NCBI RefSeq assembly: GCF_000761215.1
Contig: NZ_CP009438.1
Coordinates: forward strand, 2,995,501 to 3,059,500
Direction: 5' to 3'
DNA from: Streptomyces glaucescens
GTDB taxonomy: Bacteria > Actinomycetota > Actinomycetes > Streptomycetales > Streptomycetaceae
Length of the DNA: 64,000 nt
The notes below the pieces were generated by a model. It was not told where the DNA came from. It was given only the letters and a program-made list of their open reading frames with translations, and searched no databases. The position numbers were made by a program, and so were the translations under genes. Below are positions 47,245 to 55,031 of this stretch, one piece after another (position 1 is the stretch's first letter; each line of letters starts with the position of its first letter).

Positions 47245-48702
47245 TCACCGTTCGCGCACCCTCGTCGTCACCCAGGCGCCCACCAGCGCGACCAGCGCCA
47301 TGGGCAGGAAGACGGCGGCGAAGGCGGCCGGCCGGGAGCCCGCGCCGGCCGTCTCGGTGGCGGCGTGGGCGACCGTGCCGCCGCCCAGCGCGGCGAAGGC
47401 GGCGCCGCCGATCGCGAGGAGGATCACATTCGCCAGGCCGTCGGAGATCTGGAGCGCGGCGGAGTTGGTGCCGGCCTCCTCGGGGGCGGACAGCTGGAGC
47501 AGCAGCACGCTGGTGGAGGAGATCACCAGCCCCATGCCGAAGCAGCCGAACCCCCAGGCGACGGCCACCGTCCACACCGGCACCGCGTCGGCCAGCACGC
47601 TCGGCGCGGTCGCGATGGCGGCCGCCGTCAGCAGCATGCCCAGTGTCATCAGCCGTTCCCGGTACGGCTCCAGACGGGGCCGTGACTGCACCCAGGAGCC
47701 CAGCGCCCAGGTCGCGCCGCCCGCCGCCAGCGAGAACCCGGCGAGCGTCGGCGACAGGCCGCGCTGGGTGACCAGCATCAGCGGCACGAACGATTCCGCC
47801 GCGATGAACGAGCCCGCCGCGACCCCCCGCAGCAGCACCACGGAGGGCAGTCCGCGCGCCGCCCGGCAGGTGCCGCGCGGCAGCAGCCCGAGCACCGCCG
47901 GGACCAGCAGCACGGCACCGGCGACGCCGGGCAGCAGGGAGAGCCAGCGCAGGTCCTGGGCGGCGTACTGGAGGAGGCCGGCGCCCAGCGAGATGCCGAG
48001 CGCGAGCCGGATGCGGCGCCCGTCGAAGGAGGCGTCCCCGCCCGGGCCGCCGACCGGGCCGGACGCCCGGCGCCGGATCTGCGGCAGCGCGAGCGCCAGC
48101 GGCAGCAGGACGAGGACCGGGATGCCGAGGAACACCCAGCGCCAGCCCAGGTGCTCGGTGACCGCGCCCGCGGCCAGCGGCCCCACCACGGACGGCACGA
48201 CCCAGCTCGCGGCGAACGCGGCCATGATCGCCGGCCGCAGCCGCTCCGGGTAGGCCCGGCCGACGATCACGTACAGCGCGACGATCACCAGCCCGCCGCC
48301 GAGCCCCTGCACGGCCCGCCCGAGGATGAACAGCCACATCGCCCCGGCCGTCCCGGACAGCAGCAGTCCCGCCGCGAAGCCGGAGATGCCGCAGGCCAGC
48401 GGGGCCAGCGGGCCGCGCCGGTCCGACCACTGGCCGGCCAGCACCATCCCGAACAGGCTGGTCGTGAAGTAGCCGGAGAACGCGAACGCGTACAGCGACA
48501 CCCCCTCCAGCTCGCGCGCCGCGACCGGCATCGCGGTCCCCACCGCGGTCGCCTCGAAGGCGATGAGCAGGACGACGGAGACGATGCCGATGCTCAGCGC
48601 CCGGTACGACCGGCCGAGCACGCCGTCGGCCGGCGTCGGGGGTATGTCGAGGGGGTCTGCTGCGTCCGCGACGTCGGCGTCGCGCGGGTTCGGGGCGGCC
48701 AT
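47245..48702 (-). CDS. MFS multidrug-type efflux transporter
   Basis: 485 residues. A ~30-residue acidic, Pro-rich N-terminus precedes 12-14 helices. Motif A is MVLAGQWSDRRGP; a motif C-like GxxxGPxxGG region is in SWVVPSVVGPLAAGAV. AFEATAVGTAMPVAARELEG at helix 1 resembles the DHA2/EmrB type. It exports a drug-like compound by proton exchange. No regulator is adjacent. ATG at 48702. Confidence 0.85.
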   Translation of the reverse strand: MAAPNPRDADVADAADPLDIPPTPADGVLGRSYRALSIGIVSVVLLIAFEATAVGTAMPVAARELEGVSLYAFAFSGYFTTSLFGMVLAGQWSDRRGPLAPLACGISGFAAGLLLSGTAGAMWLFILGRAVQGLGGGLVIVALYVIVGRAYPERLRPAIMAAFAASWVVPSVVGPLAAGAVTEHLGWRWVFLGIPVLVLLPLALALPQIRRRASGPVGGPGGDASFDGRRIRLALGISLGAGLLQYAAQDLRWLSLLPGVAGAVLLVPAVLGLLPRGTCRAARGLPSVVLLRGVAAGSFIAAESFVPLMLVTQRGLSPTLAGFSLAAGGATWALGSWVQSRPRLEPYRERLMTLGMLLTAAAIATAPSVLADAVPVWTVAVAWGFGCFGMGLVISSTSVLLLQLSAPEEAGTNSAALQISDGLANVILLAIGGAAFAALGGGTVAHAATETAGAGSRPAAFAAVFLPMALVALVGAWVTTRVRER

Positions 48703-48875
48703 GACCGCCAGAGTAAGGGGCTCGGAGGCACTTGACCCCTGTCGGGAGACGGTGATCTTCTCCGCCGCTGGTCCTACGCCCTCCGTTCATGAACGGAGTG
48801 TGGCGGTCTCGTTGCGGCGCCCCCGGATCCCTTGAGTCCCCTTCCGCCCCGGCCATACGGTCGAGTCGACACGTT

Positions 48876-48950
48876 GGCCGTGTGCCCGAGTGGTTGAGGG
48901 GCCAGACTGCAAATCTGGTTACGCGGGTTCGATTCCCGCCACGGCCTCCA
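48876..48950 (+). tRNA. tRNA-Cys (GCA anticodon)
   Basis: Acceptor ggccgtg pairs with cacggcc, followed by T and an encoded CCA. The anticodon stem ccaga/tctgg surrounds ctgcaaa, giving GCA (cysteine). D-loop tggttgagggg and T-arm gggttcgattccc are present. Full length is 75 bases including CCA. The 3' half overlaps the end of a gene on the opposite strand. Confidence 0.95.
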
Positions 48951-49446
48951 CACCTCCCCCTGCCTGCGCGCCGTCGGTGCGCAGCAGGCAGAGGGCGAGG
49001 ACCAGTTCGGAGACGTCCCGGTTCAGGGGGTCCAGGCGGGCCTCCGGCTCGGTCCAGCGCAGGATCTCGCCGGAGGCGCCGTCGACCACCAGGCCCGCGT
49101 CGCCGATCAGGCGGCCGAGCCGTATCAGCCGGTCGGCGCCGGCCGGGAGCCGGTCCACGCGGAAGTCCCCCGCGTACTCCTCGTCCGTGTAGAACTCGGT
49201 GAGCGTCGGCAGCGGCAGGTCCGTGTCCAGGGAGAAGAGGACCTCGTCCGCGGGCAGGCCCGTCTCGCGCAGGAAGCGGCGGGTCGGTTCATGGGTGAGC
49301 GTCACGGGGAAGTCGACGTCCTCGAAACGGGCCACGCGGCCCCGGCCGAACTCCTGGTCCAGCAGGCGCACGGGCAGGTCGAGGGCGAGGCCCGATGCGG
49401 TGGCCGGGGTGCTGATCGCCGTGAGGACGGCGCCGGTCGTGCTCAT
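48919..49446 (-). CDS. SUKH-4-like immunity/regulatory protein ending in tRNA-Cys
   Basis: 175 residues. The middle matches a SUKH-superfamily (SMI1/KNR4-like) protein: RRFLRETGLPADEVLFSLDT, FYTDEEYAGDFRVDRLPAGA, RLGRLIGDAGLVVDGASGEI, LRWTEPEARLDPLNRDVSEL. The stop TAA (48919-48921) and last ten codons (VEAVAGIEPA) are antisense to the tRNA-Cys 3' half. SUKH proteins often neutralise toxins, but no toxin gene is present here. ATG at 49446 has no ribosome-binding site; TAGTGT 9 bases upstream may give a leaderless transcript. GTG or TTG starts up to 49476 are possible. Confidence 0.75.
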   Translation of the reverse strand: MSTTGAVLTAISTPATASGLALDLPVRLLDQEFGRGRVARFEDVDFPVTLTHEPTRRFLRETGLPADEVLFSLDTDLPLPTLTEFYTDEEYAGDFRVDRLPAGADRLIRLGRLIGDAGLVVDGASGEILRWTEPEARLDPLNRDVSELVLALCLLRTDGAQAGGGVEAVAGIEPA

Positions 49447-49512
49447 GGGAGGAACACTACGCGGCGCCACTGACAACGCCCGGGACCAGGCCGAATCCGG
49501 CGTATCCGGGAC

Positions 49513-51837
49513 TTACTGCGCCGTCACCACGGCCGCCTGCGGCCGGATCGGGAGCCGGTTGACGGGACGGCCCGTCGCCGCCCGCACCGCCGACGCGATC
49601 GCCGCCGGCGACGCCACCACCGGCACCGCGCTGACCGCCTTCGCGCCGAACGGCGCGACCACGTCCCGCTCCTCGACGAGCTTCACGATCCGGATGTCCG
49701 GCGCGTCCAGGGCCGTCGGCAGGGCGTAGCCGGTGAGGTCGGGGTGCCGTATCACCCCGCGCGCGGTGCGCAGGTTCTCGGTGAGCGCGATACCGACGCC
49801 CTGGGTGACCCCCGCCTCGATCCGCGCCGCCAGCTGGGCGGGGTTCAGCACCCGGCCGACGTCCTGGGCCACCGCCAGCTCCACCACCCGGACCGAGCCC
49901 AGCTCGATGTCGACGTCGACCACCGCGCGGATGGCGCAGAAGGCGAGGCCCACGAAGGCGTCACCCTGCCCGGCGTCGTCCAGCGGCTCGGTGGGGTGCG
50001 GGCGGCACTGCGCGGTCGCCCACAGCTCCTTGCCGTCCAGTGCCTCGGTGACGGTGGTCGACAGCACCCCGTCGTACGAGGTGATCTTGCCGTCGGCGAT
50101 CTGCAGCAGCTCGGTGGACATGCCGAACTTCTGGGCCAGCGGCTGAAGGAGCTGGGTGCGGACCATCTTGGCGGCCCGTTCCACCGCGCCGCCCGACACC
50201 CAGGTGTGACGGCCCCGGCAGCCCGCCCCGGCGGGCGGCTGGTCGGTGTCGACCGGCGCCACGTGCACCTCGTCGACGCCCAGGACCTCCTGGACGATCT
50301 GCCGGGCCAGCGTGGTGAAGCCCTGGCCGGTCTCGACGGCCGCGCACAGCACGGTCGCCACCCCGTCCTGGACCTTGACCGTGGCCGTGGACACCTCGTC
50401 GGCGCCCTCCGCGCCGAGCATGTGCACCATGCCCAGGCCGTAGCCCACGCCCCGGCGCACGGCGCCCGGTTCGCCCGCGCCCTCGGGGCCGCCGGGCAGC
50501 AGCCACTCCTCCTCGGGGGTGTCCTTGGGCAGCGGCGGGAGGGGGAAGTCGCGGACGGCCTGGAGGAGTTCGGCCACCGGTGCGGGGCAGGTCACGGTCT
50601 GGCCGGTGGGCAGGACGTCACCGGTCGCCATGACGTTGCGCAGCCGCAGCTCGGCCGGTTCGACGCCGAGCTTCCTGGCGAGCTTGTCCATCTGCGCCTC
50701 GTACGCCGCGCAGACCTGCATCGCGCCCTCGCCGCGCACATGGCCGGAGGGCGGGTTGTTGGTGCGCACGGCCCAGCCCTCGATGAAGGCGTTGGGGACG
50801 ACGTACGGGCCGCAGGCGAACGACACCGCCGCCGCCAGCGCGTCCGCCGAGGTGTCCGCGTACGCGCCCGCGTCCAGCAGGATCTGCGCCTCGACCTTCA
50901 CCAGCCGGCCCTCGGCGTCCGCGTGGTGGCGGTAGCGCAGCAGGGTGGGGTGCCGGTGGGCGTGGCCCAGGAAGGACTCCTCCCGCGTGGCGGTCAGTTT
51001 CACCGGGCAGCCGGTCTTCAGGGCGAGCAGTCCGAGCGGCAGCTGGAAGCCCTGGTCCTCGCGGTCGGCGGTGGCGCCCGGGACGCCGGTGACGACGACC
51101 TTGACGCGCTGGGGGTCCAGGCCGAAGGCGGCGGCGGCCGTGTCGCGGTCGGCGTGCGGGTCGGTGGAGGCCACGTACAGTTCCACGCCGCCGTCCGGCC
51201 GCGGTACGGCGAGGCCGGCCTCGGCGCCGATGGGCGCGGGGTCCTGGCGGCCGATGCGGTACAGGCCCTCGACGACGACCTCGCCGGCCGCCTCCGGGTC
51301 GCCGTGGCGCAGCGGGATGTGCCGGATCAGGTTGCCGTCGGGGTGCAGCGGCTCGGCCTCGAAGGCCTGCTCCGGATCGGTCACCGGGTCGAGCACCTCG
51401 TACTCGACGATGACGGCCGCGGCGGCCATCCGCGCGGTGTCCGGGTGGTCGGCGGCGACGGCGGCGATGGGCTCGCCGTGGTGGCGGACGACCTCGGAGG
51501 CGAACACCGGGCGGTCGGCCCTGCCCCGGCCGTACTGCGGGCTGCCGGGCACGTCCTCGTGGGTGACGACCGCGCGGACGCCGGGCATCGCCCGCGCGTG
51601 CGTGGTGTCGATGGAGGTGATCCTCGCGCGCGCGTGCGGGGCGCGCAGCACGGCCGCCCACAGCAGGCCCTCGGCCCACAGGTCGGCCGCGTACGGGAAG
51701 GTGCCCTCGGTCTTCGCGCGCGCGTCGGCGGCGGGCAGGGAGGAGCCGAGGCCGTGCGGGATCGGCTCCGGGGCGGGGCCGGCCTCCGCGGCGCCGGCCG
51801 CGGTGGCGGTGGTCGCGGTGGCGGCTTCGTTGCTCAC
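49513..51837 (-). CDS. Molybdenum hydroxylase large (molybdopterin) subunit, xanthine/CO dehydrogenase family
   Basis: 774 residues from GTG at 51837. It contains the two Mo-binding domains typical of CoxL/XdhB-type subunits: FPYAADLWAEGLLWAAVLRA at the start, then APHARARITSIDTTHARAMP, VPGATADREDQGFQLPLGLL, GAYADTSADALAAAVSFACG, EGAMQVCAAYEAQMDKLARK and GGAVERAAKMVRTQLL. It oxidises a purine, aldehyde or other N-heterocycle at a Mo-pterin. It is the last gene of the FAD, 2Fe-2S, Mo operon and overlaps the 2Fe-2S gene by 4 bases. No maturation protein (XdhC) is present. Confidence 0.9.
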   Translation of the reverse strand: MSNEAATATTATAAGAAEAGPAPEPIPHGLGSSLPAADARAKTEGTFPYAADLWAEGLLWAAVLRAPHARARITSIDTTHARAMPGVRAVVTHEDVPGSPQYGRGRADRPVFASEVVRHHGEPIAAVAADHPDTARMAAAAVIVEYEVLDPVTDPEQAFEAEPLHPDGNLIRHIPLRHGDPEAAGEVVVEGLYRIGRQDPAPIGAEAGLAVPRPDGGVELYVASTDPHADRDTAAAAFGLDPQRVKVVVTGVPGATADREDQGFQLPLGLLALKTGCPVKLTATREESFLGHAHRHPTLLRYRHHADAEGRLVKVEAQILLDAGAYADTSADALAAAVSFACGPYVVPNAFIEGWAVRTNNPPSGHVRGEGAMQVCAAYEAQMDKLARKLGVEPAELRLRNVMATGDVLPTGQTVTCPAPVAELLQAVRDFPLPPLPKDTPEEEWLLPGGPEGAGEPGAVRRGVGYGLGMVHMLGAEGADEVSTATVKVQDGVATVLCAAVETGQGFTTLARQIVQEVLGVDEVHVAPVDTDQPPAGAGCRGRHTWVSGGAVERAAKMVRTQLLQPLAQKFGMSTELLQIADGKITSYDGVLSTTVTEALDGKELWATAQCRPHPTEPLDDAGQGDAFVGLAFCAIRAVVDVDIELGSVRVVELAVAQDVGRVLNPAQLAARIEAGVTQGVGIALTENLRTARGVIRHPDLTGYALPTALDAPDIRIVKLVEERDVVAPFGAKAVSAVPVVASPAAIASAVRAATGRPVNRLPIRPQAAVVTAQ

Positions 51838-53837
51838 GCCTGGCCTCCGTCCTGTCCCTGTCCGTGTCCGTGTTCGGGTCCGTGTTCGGGTCCGGGTCCG
51901 TGCGAGGGGCCGTACGACGACGGGTCGTACGGCGGGTGCTGCGGCTGGTTCGGCTTCTCCCGCGGCTCGAACGCCGACGGGTTGACGCCGCCGGCGCCCG
52001 GGCCCGCCTGGTGCGGGATGCGGGCCTGGTCGCCGGTTTCGGCCGCGTCGCCCGCGGCGTGCGCGTCGCGCTCGGCGACGACCTCCCTGACCGCGTCGAC
52101 CACGGCCCGGTAGCCGGAGCAGCGGCACAGGTTGCCGCACAGCGCCTGCCTGGTCTCCAGCTCGGTCGGCGCCGGGTTGCCCTCCAGCAGGTCGTGCACG
52201 GTCATCGCCATGCCGGGCACGCAGAACCCGCACTGCACCGCTCCGCACCGGGCGAGCGCGCGCTGCACGTCCGAGGGCTGCCCGTCGACGGCCAGGCCCT
52301 CGACGGTGCGCACCTCGCTGCCGGCCGCAGTCACGGCGGGCACCAGGCAGGAGGCCACGAGCCGCCCGTCGACCTGCACGTTGCAGGCCCCGCACTCGCC
52401 CTGCGAGCAGCCGTCCTTGGCGCCCGCGAGGCCGAGCCGTTCGCGCAGCACGTACAGCAGGGACTCGCCGATCCACGCGTCGGTGACGGGCCGGTCGCTG
52501 CCGTTGACGCGCAGCACGTAGGAGGCGAGGGGGTGCTCGTCGTGCGCCGGGGCGGGGGGTTCCCCGGCGGGTGCGGCGGGGTCCTGTTCCGCGGCCCGGT
52601 CGGGTGCGGCGCCGCCGGACCCGGCGGGCGGCGCGGTGTCCCCGGCCGGCGCGCTCTCCGGGCGCTCCCCGGCCTCGGGTGCCTCCGCGGCCTCGGGTGC
52701 CTCGGCGGCCTCCGGTGCCTGCCCGTCCTCGGGCGCCTCCGCGGTCTCCGCCGTCTGCCCGGCCTCCGGGGTCGCCCCGGTGGCGCCCTCAGCCGGGCTC
52801 GCGGCGTCCGTGGGGGCCTGTGCGGCGACTCGGGGGCCCTCGGCGCCCCCGGACGCCTCGGCGGGCCCTGGAGCGGCCTCCTGGGCGCCCTCGGCGGCCT
52901 CTACGGCCTCTGCGGTGTACGTCCCCTGCGCGGGCGTGGACTCCGGGTGCGCGGGCTCGGGGTGCGCGGGTTCCGGATGCGCGGGCTCGGGGTGCGCGGG
53001 TTCCGGATGCGCGGGCTCGGGGTGCGCGGGTTCCGGATGCGCATGCTCGGGGTGCGCGGGTTCCGGGTGCGCGGACTCGGCGGCGGGCTGCTCGCCGTAG
53101 CGCCCCTCGGCGTACGCCTGTTCGGTGTACGTCTGCTCGGCGTAGACCTGCCCGGGCGGTTCCGGCTCGTGCGACGGGTGCTCGTACGACGGCTGCTCGT
53201 GCGGTGCGCGCTCGGTGTGCGGTTCCGGCGCCTGCGGGGCCCACGCCTGCCCCGCGCCCTCCGTCGCCCAGGGCGCGGGGGCGCCGCCGGGCAGGGTCGC
53301 GGGCGGGGTGCCGCCCCACTGCTCGACCAGCGCGGACGTGGTGAACTCGCCGGACTCGTCCGGGAGGTCGCCCCCCGCGACGGGGATCGACCACTGCCCG
53401 GTGACGTCGTGCCCGGGCGCGGGCGGGGCCTCGGCCGCCGGGGCCGCCTCGGCCGTGTCCTCGTACGTCTCGTACGTCCACTGCCCGGTCGCCCCCGGGT
53501 CGTACGTGAACCGGTCGTGCCCGGGGTCCTGCTGCTGCGCCGCGTTCGGGTCGGGCCACTGGGCGCCGCCCGCGGGCATGCTCCAGGTGCCGGTGGCCGC
53601 CGGGTCGGTGCCCGCGGTGGTCGCCGGGGTGACGGTGATGGGCGGCGGCACATAGCCGTGGCCGGGCGCGGCGAGCGGGCTCTCGGAGGAGGCGAGCAGC
53701 GCGTCGATGCCGCCCTCGGGCAGCTTCACGAAGGCGGTGGCGCCGTCGTCGTAGTCGCCCTGGGGCAGCGGGTCCCAGCGGCCGCCGCTCTGCGGGGCGC
53801 CCGGTCCGTGCCGGTCTCCGTGCTGGTCGTCGGTCAC
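51834..53837 (-). CDS. 2Fe-2S subunit of molybdenum hydroxylase with long disordered N-terminal extension
   Basis: 667 residues from GTG at 53837. The usual CoxS/XdhA module is only the last ~200 residues: VLRVNGSDRPVTDAWIGESL, CSQGECGACNVQVDGRLVAS (C-x4-C-x2-C), CGAVQCGFCVPGMAMTVHDL and LCGNLCRCSGYRAVVDAVRE, giving two clusters. The first ~430 residues are Pro/Glu/Ala-rich and include near-perfect EPAHPEPAHP repeats, YEHPSHEPEP and long acidic runs. No domain is recognised in this part and no signal peptide. Its role may be assembly, tethering or none. GTGA overlaps on both sides. Confidence 0.88.
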   Translation of the reverse strand: MTDDQHGDRHGPGAPQSGGRWDPLPQGDYDDGATAFVKLPEGGIDALLASSESPLAAPGHGYVPPPITVTPATTAGTDPAATGTWSMPAGGAQWPDPNAAQQQDPGHDRFTYDPGATGQWTYETYEDTAEAAPAAEAPPAPGHDVTGQWSIPVAGGDLPDESGEFTTSALVEQWGGTPPATLPGGAPAPWATEGAGQAWAPQAPEPHTERAPHEQPSYEHPSHEPEPPGQVYAEQTYTEQAYAEGRYGEQPAAESAHPEPAHPEHAHPEPAHPEPAHPEPAHPEPAHPEPAHPEPAHPESTPAQGTYTAEAVEAAEGAQEAAPGPAEASGGAEGPRVAAQAPTDAASPAEGATGATPEAGQTAETAEAPEDGQAPEAAEAPEAAEAPEAGERPESAPAGDTAPPAGSGGAAPDRAAEQDPAAPAGEPPAPAHDEHPLASYVLRVNGSDRPVTDAWIGESLLYVLRERLGLAGAKDGCSQGECGACNVQVDGRLVASCLVPAVTAAGSEVRTVEGLAVDGQPSDVQRALARCGAVQCGFCVPGMAMTVHDLLEGNPAPTELETRQALCGNLCRCSGYRAVVDAVREVVAERDAHAAGDAAETGDQARIPHQAGPGAGGVNPSAFEPREKPNQPQHPPYDPSSYGPSHGPGPEHGPEHGHGQGQDGGQA
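52941..53080. repeat. 30-base tandem repeat in the 2Fe-2S gene
   Basis: Three identical 30-base units (gcgggctcggggtgcgcggg plus ttccggatgc) occupy 52951-53040, with a partial unit before and two variants after. On the minus strand they encode AHPEPAHPEP. Identity at third positions means recent duplication. Confidence 0.9.
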
Positions 53838-54727
53838 GACAGCGCCCTCCCCAGTGCTCGTCGGGCCAGCGCGGCGACGGTGCGCCGCAGGTGCAGTACG
53901 GCGGGCGGCAGGGGCGGCACGCTGCCGTCCTCGGCCGGCGCCGGGTCGGGGATGCAGGCCGCGGCGACGTACTCGCCGAAGGCCCGCAGCGCCTCCGGGA
54001 CAATCGCCCGGTCGTTGTCCCAGTCGATGAGCCGGGCGACCCACTGCTCGGCCTCCAGGGGCCGCAGCGGCATCGGCGCTATGGCGCCCACGGCGCACCG
54101 CACCCCGCGCCGCGCGGGGTCGAGGACCAGGGCGACCGAGGCGACGGCACGGCCGGGGCCGGTGCGCCCGGTCGCCTTCAGGAAGACCTGCGGGGCGTGC
54201 AGCAGCGGCACCCGCACGTAGCCGATGAGCTCGCCGCCGCGCAGCATGTCCATCCCGGCCAGCAGGTGCGACACGGGGATCTCCCGGCGGGCCCCGCCCG
54301 GGCCGGCGATGATCAGCGTGGCCTCCAGGGCGGCCAGCACCGGCAGCGCGTCGCCGGTGGGGGCGGCGGAGGCGATGTTGCCGCCCAGGGTGCCCGCGTT
54401 GCGGATGTGCGGCGGTCCGGCGGCGCGCGCGGCCGCGGCGAGCGCGGGGATGAGGGCGGCGAAGTCGGGGCGGCCCATGCGCGCGTGCGTGAGGCCCGCG
54501 CCGAGCAGGGCGTGGCCGTCCAGGTACTGCCAGCCGCGGATCTCGCTGATGCGCCCGAGGCCGACCAGCCCGGCGGGCCGGAGCTGACCGGAGTTGACGG
54601 CGGTCATCAGGTCGGTGCCGCCCGCCACCGGGACCGCGGCGGGCATCGCGGTGAGCGCCGCCACGGCCTCGTCGAGCGTGGCGGGCAGGGTGACGGCCTG
54701 CGCCGCCTGCGGTGCGTGCGTGGTCAA
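53834..54727 (-). CDS. FAD-binding subunit of molybdenum hydroxylase (CoxM/XdhB type)
   Basis: 297 residues from the likely TTG start at 54727 (upstream AAGGGG). It has the FAD domain signature: VPVAGGTDLMTAVNSGQLRP, GRISEIRGWQYLDGHALLGA, AGPPHIRNAGTLGGNIASAA (the TLGGNIASA loop contacts FAD) and PTGDALPVLAALEATL. The C-terminal domain contains GAIAPMPLRPLEAEQ. First gene of the operon. A start at 54817 (MCQSCHVRP) would lengthen it with Cys-rich residues that are not usual in the family. It passes electrons from 2Fe-2S to an acceptor, probably NAD+ or O2. Confidence 0.87.
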   Translation of the reverse strand: MTTHAPQAAQAVTLPATLDEAVAALTAMPAAVPVAGGTDLMTAVNSGQLRPAGLVGLGRISEIRGWQYLDGHALLGAGLTHARMGRPDFAALIPALAAAARAAGPPHIRNAGTLGGNIASAAPTGDALPVLAALEATLIIAGPGGARREIPVSHLLAGMDMLRGGELIGYVRVPLLHAPQVFLKATGRTGPGRAVASVALVLDPARRGVRCAVGAIAPMPLRPLEAEQWVARLIDWDNDRAIVPEALRAFGEYVAAACIPDPAPAEDGSVPPLPPAVLHLRRTVAALARRALGRALS

Positions 54728-55031
54728 ACCGGCTGCCCCTTCCGCTGCCCCACCTGGTCCCGCCTGTGCTGCCGTACGGTACGTGCTGACAGGGCGGACG
54801 TGGCAACTCTGGCACATCTTCGCAGGGCCCGGACGCGGGGGTCCGCTAGGAGGCATTCGCCCACCTCACCAGGGAGATGGTCCGTTTTCACACGGCTGCT
54901 CCGGTGCGTGCGGATTGCCCCTCTTCGGTGAAGCTGCCGGTGTTTTCCCCCTTGTCTGTTCGGGGCGGCCCGTCTGCTGTTCGGGACGGACCGCCCGTCT
55001 GTTCGGGGTCCCGCGCGGGGACCGGCCGCTG
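54728..55031. other. 304-base gap between the Mo hydroxylase operon and the GH20 gene
   Basis: No gene is visible. The right part near 54950-55030 has four copies of ctgttcggg-type words. The left part is the promoter side of the FAD subunit, including an almost palindromic tgccgtacggtacgtg. One hairpin is listed separately. Confidence 0.5.
54963..54996 (-). terminator. Hairpin after the GH20 gene
   Basis: gggcggcccgt and acggaccgccc form an 11-base stem with one G-T pair and a 12-base loop, about 35 bases beyond the stop codon of the hexosaminidase gene on the minus strand. Confidence 0.55.

Noticed and set aside
49447..49476. An upstream TTG start for the SUKH-like gene
   Set aside because: It has no better ribosome-binding site and would add residues not typical of the family; kept only as an alternative.
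52941..53080. CRISPR array
   Set aside because: The 30-base units are contiguous without spacers, lie in a coding frame, and no cas genes are present.
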